DNA of 64,000 bases from Isoetes taiwanensis (Eukaryota; Streptophyta; Lycopodiopsida; Isoetales; Isoetaceae). The notes beneath the pieces are model-generated. The model saw only the letters and a list, made by a program, of their open reading frames with translations. It ran no database searches and was not told the origin of the DNA. Each line of letters starts with the position of its first letter. The first letter of the stretch is position 1. The stretch is from NCBI GenBank assembly GCA_021234155.1, contig JAJEKV010000105.1, positions 2,022,494 through 2,086,493 of the forward strand. Direction: 5' to 3'. Positions 23,661 to 35,480 of this stretch are shown piece after piece. A program made the position numbers and the translations under genes.

Positions 23661-24186
23661 TGATTATATGCACAAAGAGCACTAATTCTAGAAAATAAAC
23701 AATCCACATCTATTTGATTATGGCGCAGCATCAAATATTGTGCATATCCTGTGAAAAATTGTTAACTTCTTCTACATCTTTGCTTGATTACACTTCTTTA
23801 TGCTTACTATGGCAGCTTGCGTGCTTGGAGCAAAAATGCCAATTGTTTATCACAATGGCTATTTGTTGCCCTGCCAATTTACTCGTAACAGGCCAGCGAA
23901 GGTGCTTGTCTTCACGAGATATGCATAATAAAAATGATTTCTCTTTATTCCTGATTCTCAAACTTTTTCTTCTGGCAGGGCATATTGCTCTGGGCACGTC
24001 ACTATTTTTCATTATTTAATTCCGGGCCTGCCCCTCCATCTTTTCTGAAACCTGCATAAACGTATCCCAATGCATCCCCAATCTGAGGCTCTTTATGGCA
24101 AAATTGAACTAACGGTAAGATTTGGCATTCTCATTTTTCTTGCTTGCAGATCTCGTCCATTACATGGTAGACATACAGTTCGTTGG

Positions 24187-24342
24187 AGCTTCAAAATAGG
24201 AGGGATAAAAGTTTGGGACCATTGTCTTTGGATGAAGCTGCAAATTAAAGCTAAAAGTGCAAAGAGCTTCAAAATAGGAGAGACAGGAATTTAGTACCAT
24301 TGTCTTGGGATGAAGGTGCATATTGAAGCTAAAAGTGCAAGT
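24187..24342. repeat. 78-bp tandem duplication
   Basis: Units 24187-24264 and 24265-24342 begin AGCTTCAAAATAGGAG and end AGCTAAAAGTGCAA. They differ by scattered substitutions, so the duplication is not recent. Confidence 0.85.
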
Positions 24343-25339
24343 AGAGCGCCCACGAGAAGAAGCCACTGAAAGGAAGGGAAGTTTGGTTGAATGGTGATGA
24401 GAAGACTGAATTGAAGGATTCCAATATAACAACATGGCAATGATGGCAATGGAAAGATGCCACATGCCTATGTTTACATTATTGTTATGACAATGTAATA
24501 AAAAAGTGATGTTTTAGTTGGTCGGCCGAATCCATAGGCAACTTCTTATTACAAGTTTACATTGCTTTAAGGTAACATCTAGCCTATATAGTTTGCCCAA
24601 TTTGTTTCGTATTTGGGAAGGGTATTTTGGCAATGGTGGGGATTTTGATTCCGGTATTGGTATTGTATGGAAAAGGATATATTTATGCCATTTTCATGAG
24701 CTTAATTGGCTTAAAGGGGGATGTTCTAATTTTGGGTGGGCTGGGTGGACAATTTTTAGGTCTGTTTCAAAGGTCTCAAATGGGAAACCATGTGAAGGCG
24801 GCCTGGCAGTGGACATGAGAGCAGTTGCTGAGCGTGGGCATGCCAGATTCGGTGGGACCAGCAACGCTGGGCACCGTTACTAGTGAGATTATGGAGTTGC
24901 CCCTTCTTTTTCTTGGCTTACTAGATCTGACTATTTTTGGCAGATCTGATGATTCTTGGCTTTTTCACATCTGATTATTCTACTACAGCATTCTATTGCA
25001 GCCATTCAGGCCTTATTCTCGGTTTATTTCTCAGATCTGATGATTCTACTGCGGCCATTACTGGTGATGCTAGACATTGGGTGATGTTTTACCTTCGGTG
25101 ATGCAAACAATATGCTCTAGCTATGACGGTTTTGGTAAAATTAATTTTGGCTTCTATCATCTCAAGTGCTTGGATTTGCTGGCATAGATCATGTGATGAA
25201 TATTTTAAGGGTTGTATGCAATGCAATCCAGTGTAAATTTGTGCTACAAACTGCATTGCAGCCAGAGGCTTTTATGCAGCAGCAGCTGCTTTTTGTGCAA
25301 TCTTGCAGTTCAGGATAGATAGAGAACAAGGCTCTTGGG

Positions 25340-25485
25340 GTGCTTAAGCTGTTAAAAATGCCATGGTCGAAAGATCCATGCAAGCTAGACGTTGGTTTCG
25401 GTGATTCTCGGTGATGCTAGACATTGAGCTGCTTAAGCTGTTAAAAAAGGCATGGTCGGAAGATCCCTGCAAGCTAGACATTACT
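25340..25485. repeat. imperfect duplication of about 85 bp
   Basis: GTGCTTAAGCTGTTAAAAA...CAAGCTAGAC at 25340-25391 recurs at 25427-25480, separated by GGTGATGCTAGACATT, which itself occurs also near 25065. Confidence 0.7.
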
Positions 25486-25707
25486 TTTCATTAGGGTTTT
25501 CAACAGGCTCATTGTGCTAATAGTAGAAAGAATAGGCTATAACTAGTTCGCAGATCATAGATCCCGTAGAGCCATCGCCGAAAATAGAGGTAAACAAGGG
25601 GCACATGTCAATCTGCCAGTGGTATTTGAAGGAACTGCCGATTACATCCGGTAATGCACAGCTGGAAAAGATTCTAGGTATAAGTTTTCTCGGCGGCACA
25701 CTTTAAC

Positions 25708-27365
25708 TGGCGGATCCCCTATTAAGTATCTGATGCACTCACACCGTACACAAAGCGAGTTCATCCCCATACCAGCTCCATGCGATATAGGGCCCCCCAC
25801 CTAACTGCTTTACCCAACCGTGGCGGGTTCCAGTGGGAAGAGTGAAGGGGTCATTTACCCCGTCTCCCTCAGGGTCTACCTAGCTGCGGAAGCGTAAACA
25901 TACATGTCAGTATATAACATAAGCACATAGCCACCTCGAAGGGTGGTCCATCACATCTGCATAAACAAGGTGAGCACAATACATATGGGGAGTTCTACCC
26001 AAGGCTCGGACTCAAGGGAATGGCCCGGCAGGGTCTCCGTAGATCATTGCGGGGCAATTCATGGCAATGGATTTGGGCGGCATAAGAACATGGCGTAGGG
26101 TTGTCCACTCCATCCGCCCCTCCTGTGCACACTTTGCAGAGTAGGTTGAAAAGTGTTGGGACCCGACTGTAGCCCGCCGGATGCATAGCCGAAAGGGCTA
26201 TTCCTGGGTTCATCCTCCCAGTTCCGATGGGGCAGGTAGGGATCGCTCCCTCGGAGATCTACCCGCGACTCAAAGGTGACTAGAGGGCCACTGCCCTTAT
26301 TCGACCGAACCCACTGGAAAGTGAACACCACTTCACGGGTGTCGAGCCCATGCCTTGCCCACACGCAGTGGCAAGCCATCAGACCTAGTCACAATGATCC
26401 CTGGTAGGCTTTACACACCAGAGGGATCGTTCAAGAGTCATGACAGGAACCTCCTTCTCAGCCAGTCTGGCCCCTTCACCCACAACCCGGTGTGGCTCTT
26501 GTACACAATAGGCCGAATCTATTGTGTGCTAGAGAGGCTAATCTAGGAGCATCTACTACCAAGCTTTAGGTCTCTACCCCCCTTCCCAATACAAGGAGTT
26601 CATAGAGATACATCATCCACATACATCATAAGAGAACTAAAGAACAAGATCTAATCTATATCATAGAGTTAGGTTCTTTAGTTAGAGGCTGGTATCTAGG
26701 GATCTAGAAGGCTGTTATGGCCAATTTAATAGGCTAAACCCTCGATTCTATAACCTGAAATAGGGTTTAGACTATCTAGCTGCCAAATACGATCCTTGAG
26801 TGGCTCCTCGACTGAGCTCGACCATCCTGGCGAAACAGCTCGAATCAAGGGAAACTAATGATGCAACTCTCGAGGCGGTGGGATGCGATTTTTGGTGTTG
26901 AGGCAGCCAAAACAGAGTTCTAAAACCCTAAAAGCGAAAATTGGGCAATTTAGGATTTCTCTCCTTTAATAGACAAGGGGTTGGCTAGGGTTTCCAATTA
27001 TCCCCTTTAGGCATGTGGGATAATTGGGAATGGGCCCACTTGCCATTAATGGCTAGGTGGCAAAATGTGCCCACATGGAAATGTGTGCACATTAATGAAG
27101 GTGCACATTGGAAAATGTGCACATTAATTACACCTATGGGTATGGCCCACTTGGCATAAAGGTGTCCATATGGAAATGTGTGCCCACATTAATGTGTACA
27201 TTGAGAGATGTGCACATTAATGCCAATGCACGTTTCTAGCAAGTTGCCCCCTAGGGCTACCCACTTGGCTATATGTCATTACCGTCGGTCGGGATGGCGT
27301 GTGCGGCGTGGCCGGGCAAGATGCGATTATCGTCACGGGACCGTATCGCGTCTGGAAACGTCACA
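25708..27365 (-). repeat. G 3' LTR
   Basis: 1658 bp, matching 37459-39127. On the plus strand its first bases read TGGCGGATCCCC against TGTGACGTCCCC in the other LTR. Its end AACGTCACA is followed by the polypurine tract, making it the 3' LTR. The shared LTR core of the three families lies at about 26040-26180. Confidence 0.9.
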
Positions 27366-27378
27366 TTCTCCCCACCTT
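27366..27378 (-). other. G polypurine tract
   Basis: AAGGTGGGGAGAA on the minus strand, identical to X1 and E3, directly before the 3' LTR. Confidence 0.8.
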
Positions 27379-28228
27379 GAAATGATGCCGTCCCGCGACA
27401 TCGTGGAGTCTCCACCTTGGGATCATCCCTAACTTTGCAATCAACACGATACATGCGATAAACTACTATGATACTTACACATTTATTAAGATTACCTTAA
27501 GATAATATTTTTTAGGACATTATCACGCCCTTATATTATGAAATAACTTATCAATTCATAACATCATTAAAGCGGGCTACTCAAAAAATTTCACTTAACG
27601 TGACAATTAAGTTTATCAAAATTAAAATTAACGTCAGGGGTACTCTTCATTCCTTGCAACACATTCCAACAAAATTTGTGTTGCGAGTCTTCATCTTCGA
27701 CCTCCTTGCCCTCGGGGGCTCTATTGGCTGCAGTGTCGACACTACGTTAGTACCATTTAATTATTAATAAAATTTTGGTTATATGGTGACCACCCACCTA
27801 TCTACATGGATGCATGGCTAATCTCCGGCGTGGGAAGAGGGTGAATCTTCCATTATGGCCATGAGAGGCGAGCCTATATGCCTATATGCGGCTCATGCCT
27901 ACACCCTAGTTGCCCGGTGGAGGATAGGTCCTTCCCTGTATATGGGGCGTGAAGGCGTTCCTCCTATCAAAGCATATATGGGGCTAGAGGTGCTTTTCCT
28001 ATCGATGCATTCCTTCATGACCTCCTTTCTCTCGAGTGCGTCTACTTCCGTGGGACGAGTAGACTTTCTAATCTACCTTCCACTCACCAAAGCGGAAGCG
28101 GTCATGCCTACATTGACATTACACCACGCCCTAGAGATCACCGTAGTGGTCCCATCATCGGTAACAACGCATGCGACCCATACCAAGCATAGGTTGCATC
28201 GTGGAGATTAATCTTAACTAACATAGAA
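27379..28228 (-). other. G 3' untranslated region
   Basis: AT-rich between pol and the polypurine tract. It contains the conserved GTGTTGCAAGGAATGAAGAG block (about 27645-27665 on the plus strand as reverse complement), shared with E3 54605-54640 and X1 3450-3500. Confidence 0.55.
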
Positions 28229-28568
28229 TTAATCTACACAAATCGACATGCGAGCGATTTCTTGGAGATGACCTTGCCGTCCCATTGCTCCATAAAGCTG
28301 TGGGTGCTTTGTTTTACTAAATCTTTCTTTAGTACCCATGTCGCGTCTTCCAGCGGCAAAGTGTTTCCACTTGACCAAATCTTTGGAGGAATTCTGATCT
28401 CCTCGTTTTCTTGAAAGCTTTATCAAGAATCAATTCGGAATTATTTCCAAAATGTTCCTCCGTCATTTCCAACAACGTTGGAGTGTCCAAGACTTCGTGC
28501 GGATTTGGAGTGTGCTTCTTTAACAAACTCACGTGGAAGACCTTATGAATCTTTAGGTGTCTTTGCAA
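28229..28568 (-). pseudogene. G pol C-terminus with chromodomain-like segment
   Basis: Frames read KIHKVFHVSLLKKHTPNPHEV, then SELILDKAFKK and, after a shift, LVKWKHFAAG, the VKWK-type core of a chromodomain. The end reads YGAMGRQG (MEQWDG-like in the adjacent frame) and stops near 28229. In chromoviruses this domain guides integration by binding methylated histone H3. Two or three frame changes are needed, probably due to the CAG/CTG error pattern. Confidence 0.6.
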
Positions 28569-28869
28569 AGTCTAGTTTGTAGGATTGATTGCCTACTCTC
28601 TTGACTATTACGAAGGTCCATTACCTTGGAGCAAGCTTCTTGCAATTCCCGATCCCGAGCTTTGCACGCTTTACCTTGATCTTGAGCCAAACATCATCTC
28701 CAACTTTGAACTCTCGGACCATTCGATGCTTGTCGTGATGCTCTTCGGCGACTTCTTGCTGCCAGCAGATACCCTCGAACTTCTTCCACAAAATTGCTGC
28801 ATATCGGCCAACATCTGGCTGTGAAACTTCCACTTTTGACACGGGGTTGTGCCAAGTTAATGCGGAGTT

Positions 28870-29830
28870 AGGCAATATAGCCGTAATTGATCATAAGCGG
28901 CGACATTTGGGATGATTCACGCTTGAATGGCATTTGTATGCAAACTCCACCAAGTAAATAAATTCTTCCCACATACCTTGCTTATTCGGGACATAGTTTA
29001 GTAGCATGTCCTCTAAAATCCTGTTGGTCCGCTCCGTTTGGCCATCCGTCACGAGGATGATATCGCGTGCTCATGGATAGCCGTGCGGATTATGCAAAAG
29101 AGGTCACGCCAAAAGGCGCATGAACCCCGGATCCACAATGGGAGATAATTTCCCTTGGCATGCCATGAAGCCTAAAGATCTCTTTGGTGAAGAGCCCCAT
29201 TTGTATCCATAGCCGTATCACGTGGTCACGCAAGGCCACAAAATGTGCCATCTTCGACAACTTATGGACCACTACCATCAAGGCATCTTTCCCTCTTACG
29301 GTCCTTGGGAGCCCTGTGATGAAATCCATGCTAATCACCTCCCACTTAGCGTTTGGCACCGCTAATGGCTCTAAGGCTCCTGGAATTCGGAGCTGCTCCG
29401 CCTTTGTCTGCTGACATAGCTGGCATTCTCTGATGTAGCGAGCTACTTGCTTCTTCATTCCTGGCCAATAATAGCTGCTGCGCACTTTGAAATATGTTTT
29501 CATGAATCCCGCATGGCCAGCTATTGGGCTGTTGTGCGTGTCATGGAGGATCAATTTCCTTATACCTGATGATTCGGGTACGCACAACTTGTTCTTATGG
29601 TATAACAGGTTGCCTTCCTTCTTATAATGTTTAAAGGCTTCCCGCTCCTTATCTGTTCTAGCCTCCCTCGAGAGGCTTGCCCATACTTCCTTGAAATCCA
29701 CATCCGTTGGCAAAGACTCTTCAATCTTCTTACCAAAGTCATTTGGAGGCGTCGAAATTGCATTGCAATGCACTCTAGTTGTCAGGGGGTGCCTTGAAAG
29801 CGCATCTGCTACCACATTGAGCTTCCCTGG
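28870..29830 (-). pseudogene. G integrase
   Basis: Within a 305-codon open frame (29090-30007) come the HHCC zinc region (HDTHNSPIAGHAGF, CQLCQQTK) and the first catalytic aspartate segment (WEVISMDFITGLP, KLSKMAHFVAL). The second acidic region follows as GMPREIISHCGSGVH, where the usual SDRDxxF is altered. The rest of the core and the C-terminal part lie in shifted frames down to about 28600. Confidence 0.9.
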
Positions 29831-31050
29831 CTTGTAGACTATATCAAAGTCATACTCTTCAAGGAACTCCATCCACCTTCTCTCGCCTCGGGTTGAGGTG
29901 TGGATTTCGCGTGAATACATCTTGGAGGCTCGATGGTGCAGATCCAATTGGAACTTCCTTCCCAAAGATAATGCCTCCAAATTCTTAATGCCGACAGGCG
30001 CAAGCAATTCCGATCGTGCGTTGGGTAGCGCGTTTGCGCGTCGTTCATCTTCCCGGAGTCGCGGCTACTACCTGCGCTCTTCTTGCATAAAATGCGCCTG
30101 TGGCTATCTTACTTGCGTCTTTGTCGCTACAAGCTTGTCTTTTCGGGTCGGCGGGGTTAAAAGGCTAGGGGCGGTTGTTAAAGCTTCCTTCAACGTTCAA
30201 ACCACAGCGGGCTTTCTTGTGCCAATGCTCGCCCAATCTTTCACTTTCTCCGCCCTCGTCAAGTCTGTTAATGGGGCTGCTATCTTAGCAAAGTTCTTCA
30301 CGAACTTCTGTGAGTACCACTAGGCCGCAGAAAAACTTCTTCATGCACATTCTTGGCCCGGCCAATGAATGCGGCTTCAATTTTTGCGGGATCCGTCGAG
30401 ATGCCTTCTGCGAGATCACATGACCTAGATACTCCACCTTTTCTGTTCGCGGTGACGCCGACAACTTGGCGTCCTAACCCCGGTGCCTCTTCAACTTCTC
30501 TAGCACCCTCCTCAAGTGTTTGTCTGCGTGCTCCTCGAGGGATCTGCTATACACCAAAATGTCATCAAAGAATCGATCACAAAGGTGTCTAAAAACTCCA
30601 CGAAGATGTCATTCATGAGCCTCATGAGCGTCGGCGGGGGCATTCGATAAGCGAAAGGCATTACCGTGAATTCGTAGTGCCCATACAGCGTTCTAAAAAG
30701 CGGTCTTATGAATATCTTCTTCCTTTATCCGGATCGATGATAGCGACCTTAAGTCGATTTTGGAAGACCTTTGCCCCTTGGGTTGATCCATCAAGTCATC
30801 CGATCTGGGGAAGCGCATACACTGTTCTTGATGGTGTGCTTATTCAAGCGCCTATAGTCTATGCACATCCTTAAAGCGCCATCCTTCTTCTTTACAAAGA
30901 GAATGGGCGCTCCAAATGGCGAGACACTAGGTCTAATGAAGCCTAGGTCGAGCAACTCCTACAATTAGCTTTCAGCTCAGACAACTCTGGCGTTGTCATT
31001 CTATATGGAGCCTTGCTTGTTGGCTTTGTTCGGTTCGAGTGCTATCTCGC
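29830..31050 (-). pseudogene. G reverse transcriptase and RNase H
   Basis: Reverse transcriptase starts near 31010 with KAPYRMTTPELSELK. The [16 protein letters not shown]-type segment lies near 30830-30890, and the catalytic box FFDDILVYSRS at about 30540-30572. RNase H ends with YDFDIVYKPGKLNVVADALS at 29800-29860. The frame is broken many times between these motifs. The order RT-RNase H-integrase identifies Ty3/gypsy. Confidence 0.85.
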
Positions 31051-31379
31051 TTTTCGACTCCCCTATAAGGAGGGAGCTGCTTGATCTCATCTAGAAAGAG
31101 ATCATGGAACTCCGTGATCAACTTAGCTATTTGCTTGGCAACTTGCGGAGCACCTTGTCTTCTTTGCTTCCTTCCCGATTCCGGCTCACTAATCTCAAGC
31201 TTGAAAATGTATGCCACTTGCTCACTCTTGATGCACTTGAACAGTAGTTTAGAAGACATACACTTGCATGATGGAAATAACTTCCTTACCGTTATCTCAA
31301 TAATCTTGCCGTCGGGTGTTGGGAAGGTCACCTTCCGCTTTCCATTAATCGATAATGGCCCTCGCTGGTCCAAGGTACT

Positions 31380-31700
31380 CCATTCCTATAATCAAATTAA
31401 ATACTTGCCAATGCCCATTACTTCTGCCCCATTTGGATATTAATCCACGGCAGAGTCGATGTCGGTTAATTCTCTTGCTGCCGTCGCCTTTACTGCCCCA
31501 CTTGCTAAGACAACGGGCCTTGGCTTTGACTTTAGTGGTTTCAACTTCAACATTTGAACCGATTCGGGGGATGCAAAGTTATGGCTACTTCACGAGTCTA
31601 TCAAGACTATGAATGACTTGGTCTTAGCCTTCCCTACCGTGGAAATTACTTTATATCTTGGCTCTCGGCTTGCTCAGTATCTATTGCGGCAAAGATATGA
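31380..31700 (-). pseudogene. G aspartic protease region
   Basis: The minus strand near 31575-31615 reads SFIVLIDS, then a stop where glycine is expected, then SSHNF, the VLIDSGSSHNF active-site motif of gypsy proteases. The preceding KGECHIFAAI-like segment (31680-31710) fits the family. Confidence 0.6.
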
Positions 31701-31789
31701 CACTCACCACTCAATGTAGTCGCGGCCTTAAATTCGCCGCCGCCGCCGTCGGTGAGTGTCCCAATCTCCCAATTCCGCTAAGCTGCACT

Positions 31790-32930
31790 CATGGCGTAAA
31801 GGGCGGTTCGTTTGTCCTATGGCTTTGGCTGGAAGCACCGGGCAAAAGGCGCTTTTCTATGCACTCCTGTCTCTTTTCCTTGGGCATCGCCGCAAAAAGG
31901 ATCGCCTTTGCTTTGGAGTAGTTTGACCCCTCCCCGCTTGTCCTTGAAGGACACCGCTTCTTCTCTCCTTGCTTCCCACGGTTTGCCACCATATGGGGCT
32001 CTAGCCGGACTGAATTTTAGGAAATCTCTAGGGCTATAGTTCCCCGTCGCCTTGCCTTTGTCACGGAAATGCCGCTTACCTCCGCCCGCTATTCGAGGTC
32101 CGTCCCTTGCAAGCTTATAGCCTTGGACTCGCCCGATCTTGTCTTAGGGTTTATTGCCCTCACAAGCTTGCGGGATCTCCTCATTCAACCCCTCAATATA
32201 GCTTTCCTCTTTGCATGCTTCTCACCCAATTTTGGCACATCTGACCTCGACCTCATGAATTCCTCAGTATATTTCTGGACTGATTTGTTTCCTGTTGGAG
32301 CCTATAGAACTGGCTGCATCATCTTTGGACTTATGTTCCCTTGAACGTAATGGGCGCTTGAAGGCTTTAGCAAACTTCACGAACTTACAAGCATCCTGCT
32401 TAAGCCATGTGCCTTTGCATAACCCTTCCACCAAATCCGTGCGGCTCCCTTCAAGTTGGCTGTTGCCACTCTTCCTTTGTCTTTATCCTTCATGCCATAA
32501 GCATTGCCGTACTCACTCATCTCGTCCCAGCCATGCCTCTGCTTCTAATCTTGACTGTTCTCCCCGAAACTGTTCAGTTTCCGGCCTTCCATACATTGCC
32601 CATGAAATCTACCTTCTTACGGTAGTCGAGGCCACAGGTGTCCCTTTGTCGTCCATCCGGGGTGTTTCTCCGCCTTCCCTCTTCAATGTTCCTTTGCCTT
32701 CCATCCGTTTCGGTCCGGGCTGCTCTTCCTCTTCCTCGAGTCTGAAGTCTGAAGTCCGAGCTTGAGTCGGAGGAATCGAGCTCGGGGATCTCCTTCTCTT
32801 GCTCCTCTTCTTGTCCCTTCCGTTTTCTCCGAAGCTGATGCTTGTGGCAATTGAGCATTGCCCACCAAACCTGCTCCTTTCGCTTGTGCGCGCTTAATAG
32901 AGCCTTTATCTGCTCAAGGTCCGTCCTCAT
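31790..32930 (-). pseudogene. G gag
   Basis: Begins at the ATG at 32930 (MRTDLEQIKALLSAHKRKEQ) with a coiled-coil, charged N-terminus to 32574. A capsid region follows in broken frames (FRGEQSRLEAEAWLG near 32560) and a basic end (KEKRQECIEKRL, 31850-31880) where the nucleocapsid is expected. It would form the particle. It lies downstream of the two accessory genes, whereas gag is normally the first gene after the PBS. Confidence 0.6.
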
Positions 32931-33059
32931 CGGGATATCTCCTCCTCTCTCGGGGTCATGGGTTCCATTTCTTGAATAAGTTCCTTGCCTGGGGTGGTCT
33001 CAAGGGTCTGTTCTTCCCTAAGGTCTTGGCGTTGTCGCCGCGCTGAGCCTAGGCCTCTA

Positions 33060-33199
33060 ACCCGCATACACAAGTAATTCATGGCTATATGGTTAGTTTT
33101 ACTTGTTCTCTCGCATGTTGTTTATGGTTTGTTGGTATAATTGTGGAATAAAATATATCAACAAAACATTTAAAGTGCAACAGAGATTATATTCATATA
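33060..33199 (-). other. AT-rich spacer between G ORF2 and gag
   Basis: About 140 bp of AT-rich DNA without frames. It resembles the 35350-35480 stretch after the H3-like gene, as if each accessory gene had its own 3' UTR. Confidence 0.4.
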
Positions 33200-34774
33200 T
33201 TATATAATATTTTTAGTACAAAAGTCTCCGGGATCAAAGAGTCTAACTAGTCTTGAAATCGCCCGGTAAGGCGGGTTGTCCTCAAGGAACTTTTTAACTT
33301 GGGCGTTCCTACCGAATGACCCAAGTTCCTGATGATGCTTGGCGGCGAGCATACGCAAGGCTCTCACGGATCTTCTACCCCGCGATCGGGATGTAAGAGA
33401 GCTGCGGTGATCGCCAATCTCGCCGGCGTCGATGGGGTATGGCCGAAAGTCGAAGAGGTCAAGTGCCATTGCTCTCTTGACCGGGGCCAGATAGTCGACA
33501 TTTGGCGCTATGCAAGCATGCCCGCCGAAGCCCCGAGAGTGCAATCAGCATGAACACTCCTTCTTCACCTCTGGGGGCTGAACTTGCGGTGGGATTACCG
33601 CTATTCTACCATCTAGCGGCAGCGGAGGTAGTACCTCGGGGACTGCCATTGTGCGTCGGCTGAAGCTTCTCCGCCGATTGACCTCCTGTTCTATGCCGCC
33701 CCGCGTGATGGAAATTCGACCTCTATCTCGGTGAGCTCCCCAGTAGTCTTCGATTATGGTGTCGATTAAGCTGAGGTCGATTCCTTCTCCTCTTAATGGA
33801 GGTGGTGTCGAAGGTCTCGGCATTAGAATGCTCGTGGTCTTCCCACGGATCCCCATCTGTTCACTCGAGGGCGAGGAACTCCTCCTCCGCTGGCAGCTCT
33901 TGCTCCTCCATCCTTTGCCCGATCTTTTTGTAGGCTGTATATCCAAGTCGACTCTCTGTATAAGTGTCGGCTTCCCTTACTTGAGCGGAAAGTCCGAGGT
34001 TCCCGGACGATGAAGTCGCCCAAGTCCGGACCGCCAAATCGTGGAGTAATTCATCCATCGAGCTCCCTCTCCCGCACTTTTCGGGAGGGTTCTCGATGTC
34101 ACCAGGAGTAAATATTCCTCTCCGTTGATGATGATCGGGCTAGGCTTGTGATACCTAGCCCGGTGGGGGCAATCCCGATGTTACCCGGCTACGCCGAAGT
34201 TCACCATCTCCCCCGCTACGCTTGTTGCCGTTCCTCCCTCCGAGTCGAGCTCCGTGTACTTATTGTCGTCGGACTCCTCTTCTTCTTCTTCGTCTTTTCC
34301 TTCCTGCTCTTGCTGATACTGCAAGCGCATCTGCTCTTCTTCTTGCGCACTGCTATGGGGTCCACCTCCATCGGAGGGATAGAGGTTGCCCCCATTGGGT
34401 TTTCGCGATGGGATAAGAAGATGGCTAAGGCCGCGGTGTAGGAGAAGTACTTGGTCCCGTTGGTCGTCGGGACCATGTAGTCCGGCGACCTTTAGCGCTT
34501 TGTTGGTCAGGTACTTGGCGATGTTGGGGACATCCCCCAAGGCTGCTTGAAGGGATGGGCGGGGAACAAAATAGCCTATGCAAGGGGGGACCTGGACAAG
34601 GGAGGGTCCTACCCTAGCTTGGAATTCTGCTAGGACTTGTCTATATGCTGGGGTTGCATTTAACGTAGCTTGGATGTCAATTTCTTTGCCAAAGACTTGG
34701 AAGATGTCATTGACATCTGCCTCAGCAGCATGAGCACTGGCACTGTACCATCGGCTGAAGTCAGCAGTGGCCAT
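33200..34774 (-). CDS. G ORF2: accessory protein of unknown function
   Basis: I do not recognise a family. The start ATG at 34774 lies 119 nt after a TATA box. The first frame (197 codons) reads MATADFSRWYSASAHAAEAD, then VGPSLVQVPPCIGYFVP and NIAKYLTNKALKVAG. It ends in a glutamine/glutamate-rich acidic stretch (QEEEQMRLQYQQEQEG, DEEEEEESDD), likely disordered. Shifted frames continue: GYTAYKKIGQRMEEQELP (34058-33861), LIDTIIEDYWG (33946-33545) and VKKFLEDNPPYRAISRLVRLF (33544-33200). In total it is about 520 codons. E3 and X1 have relatives (PCVEIGLPQTNF in E3). It always lies between the H3-like gene and the downstream genes. The order is not that of a usual gag. Confidence 0.55.
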
Positions 34775-34883
34775 TGATCTAGCAAGGAAGGGGGTATCAA
34801 ACGAATGCGTACGCCTCGGGGAGCTGGAAGATCGCCTAAGCGAAGGGAGAGCAAACTTGCGGTGTCAAATGAAAATGATGGAC

Positions 34884-34893
34884 CTATTTATAG
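34884..34893 (-). promoter_or_regulatory. TATA box of G ORF2
   Basis: CTATAAATAG on the minus strand, 119 nt before the ORF2 ATG. TTAGGGTTTCCCC (telo-box-like) lies just upstream. Confidence 0.6.
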
Positions 34894-35072
34894 AAAATGG
34901 GGAAACCCTAATTTTTGGATGACCTAGAATTTCTTTGAGATTAGGTGATTCCGACCTATTAAAGGATGCAATTGTAAGTTTGAAGACTACTTCTAGGGTT
35001 TGAGCATGCTAAAACAACTAATGAACCTATTGCAACAACTTGGAGATCATTTGGTGAAGAGAATGACCGCGA

Positions 35073-35140
35073 GGTCTCACACGTTGCCCCGGACCGATTT
35101 TGAGAATCTCATTTTACGTCCGGCGCCGACGCGGTGAGAC
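35073..35140 (-). repeat. G nested-dyad repeat 1
   Basis: Outer arms GGTCTCAC and GTGAGAC; inner dyad GATTTTGAGA-ATCTCATTTT with GC-rich flanks (GTCCGGCGCCGACG). First of two copies downstream of the H3-like gene. Confidence 0.8.
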
Positions 35141-35272
35141 ATGGGTCCCAATTGGGCTAGGCTTAATCAATTTGGGTGATTGAAGGCTGTAATTCCACTA
35201 AACTCGTCGAAAGTTAGGCGCATTGACCCCTTATTTGTTCGATTTGGAGCTGTTTTGGGCACTTTTGGGCAT

Positions 35273-35338
35273 GGTCTCACCGCTTGCCCCGGCCCGATTT
35301 TGAGAATCTCAAAATCGTCCCGGCGCGACGTGTGAGAC
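35273..35338 (-). repeat. G nested-dyad repeat 2
   Basis: The cleanest copy: outer arms GGTCTCAC / GTGAGAC; inner perfect dyad CGATTTTGAGA / TCTCAAAATCG; spacers CGCTTGCCCCGG and TCCCGGCGCGACGT. Confidence 0.85.
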
Positions 35339-35480
35339 ATCGCCTCAATTTTGCTTAAAACTCCAATTTTATCAAATCAAAAACTAGAATTCTATAACTT
35401 GACTTAATTAAGCTTGATTAGACACATTATTTATCCACAAAATTCTTTATATTAACAAAATTTACATTTTTACAAAAGTC

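Larger units (their letters stand above)
23661..25707. other. low-copy DNA, no gene recognised
   Basis: Contains two local duplications (24187-24342 and 25340-25485). CAG/CTG words are frequent, for example GCAGCAGCAGCTGC at 25276-25290. No protein family recognised. Confidence 0.35.

Noticed and set aside
31081-31443. 120-codon plus-strand open frame inside G
   Set aside because: Antisense to the protease-RT linker, whose motifs are on the minus strand.
32295-32765. 156-codon plus-strand open frame inside G
   Set aside because: Antisense shadow of gag; serine/leucine-rich without motif.
33200-34774. Idea that ORF2 could be a second histone (H4 or H2B) partnering the H3-like protein
   Set aside because: I looked for KVLRD, GLIYEET, HAKRKTV and similar words in the broken frames and found none.
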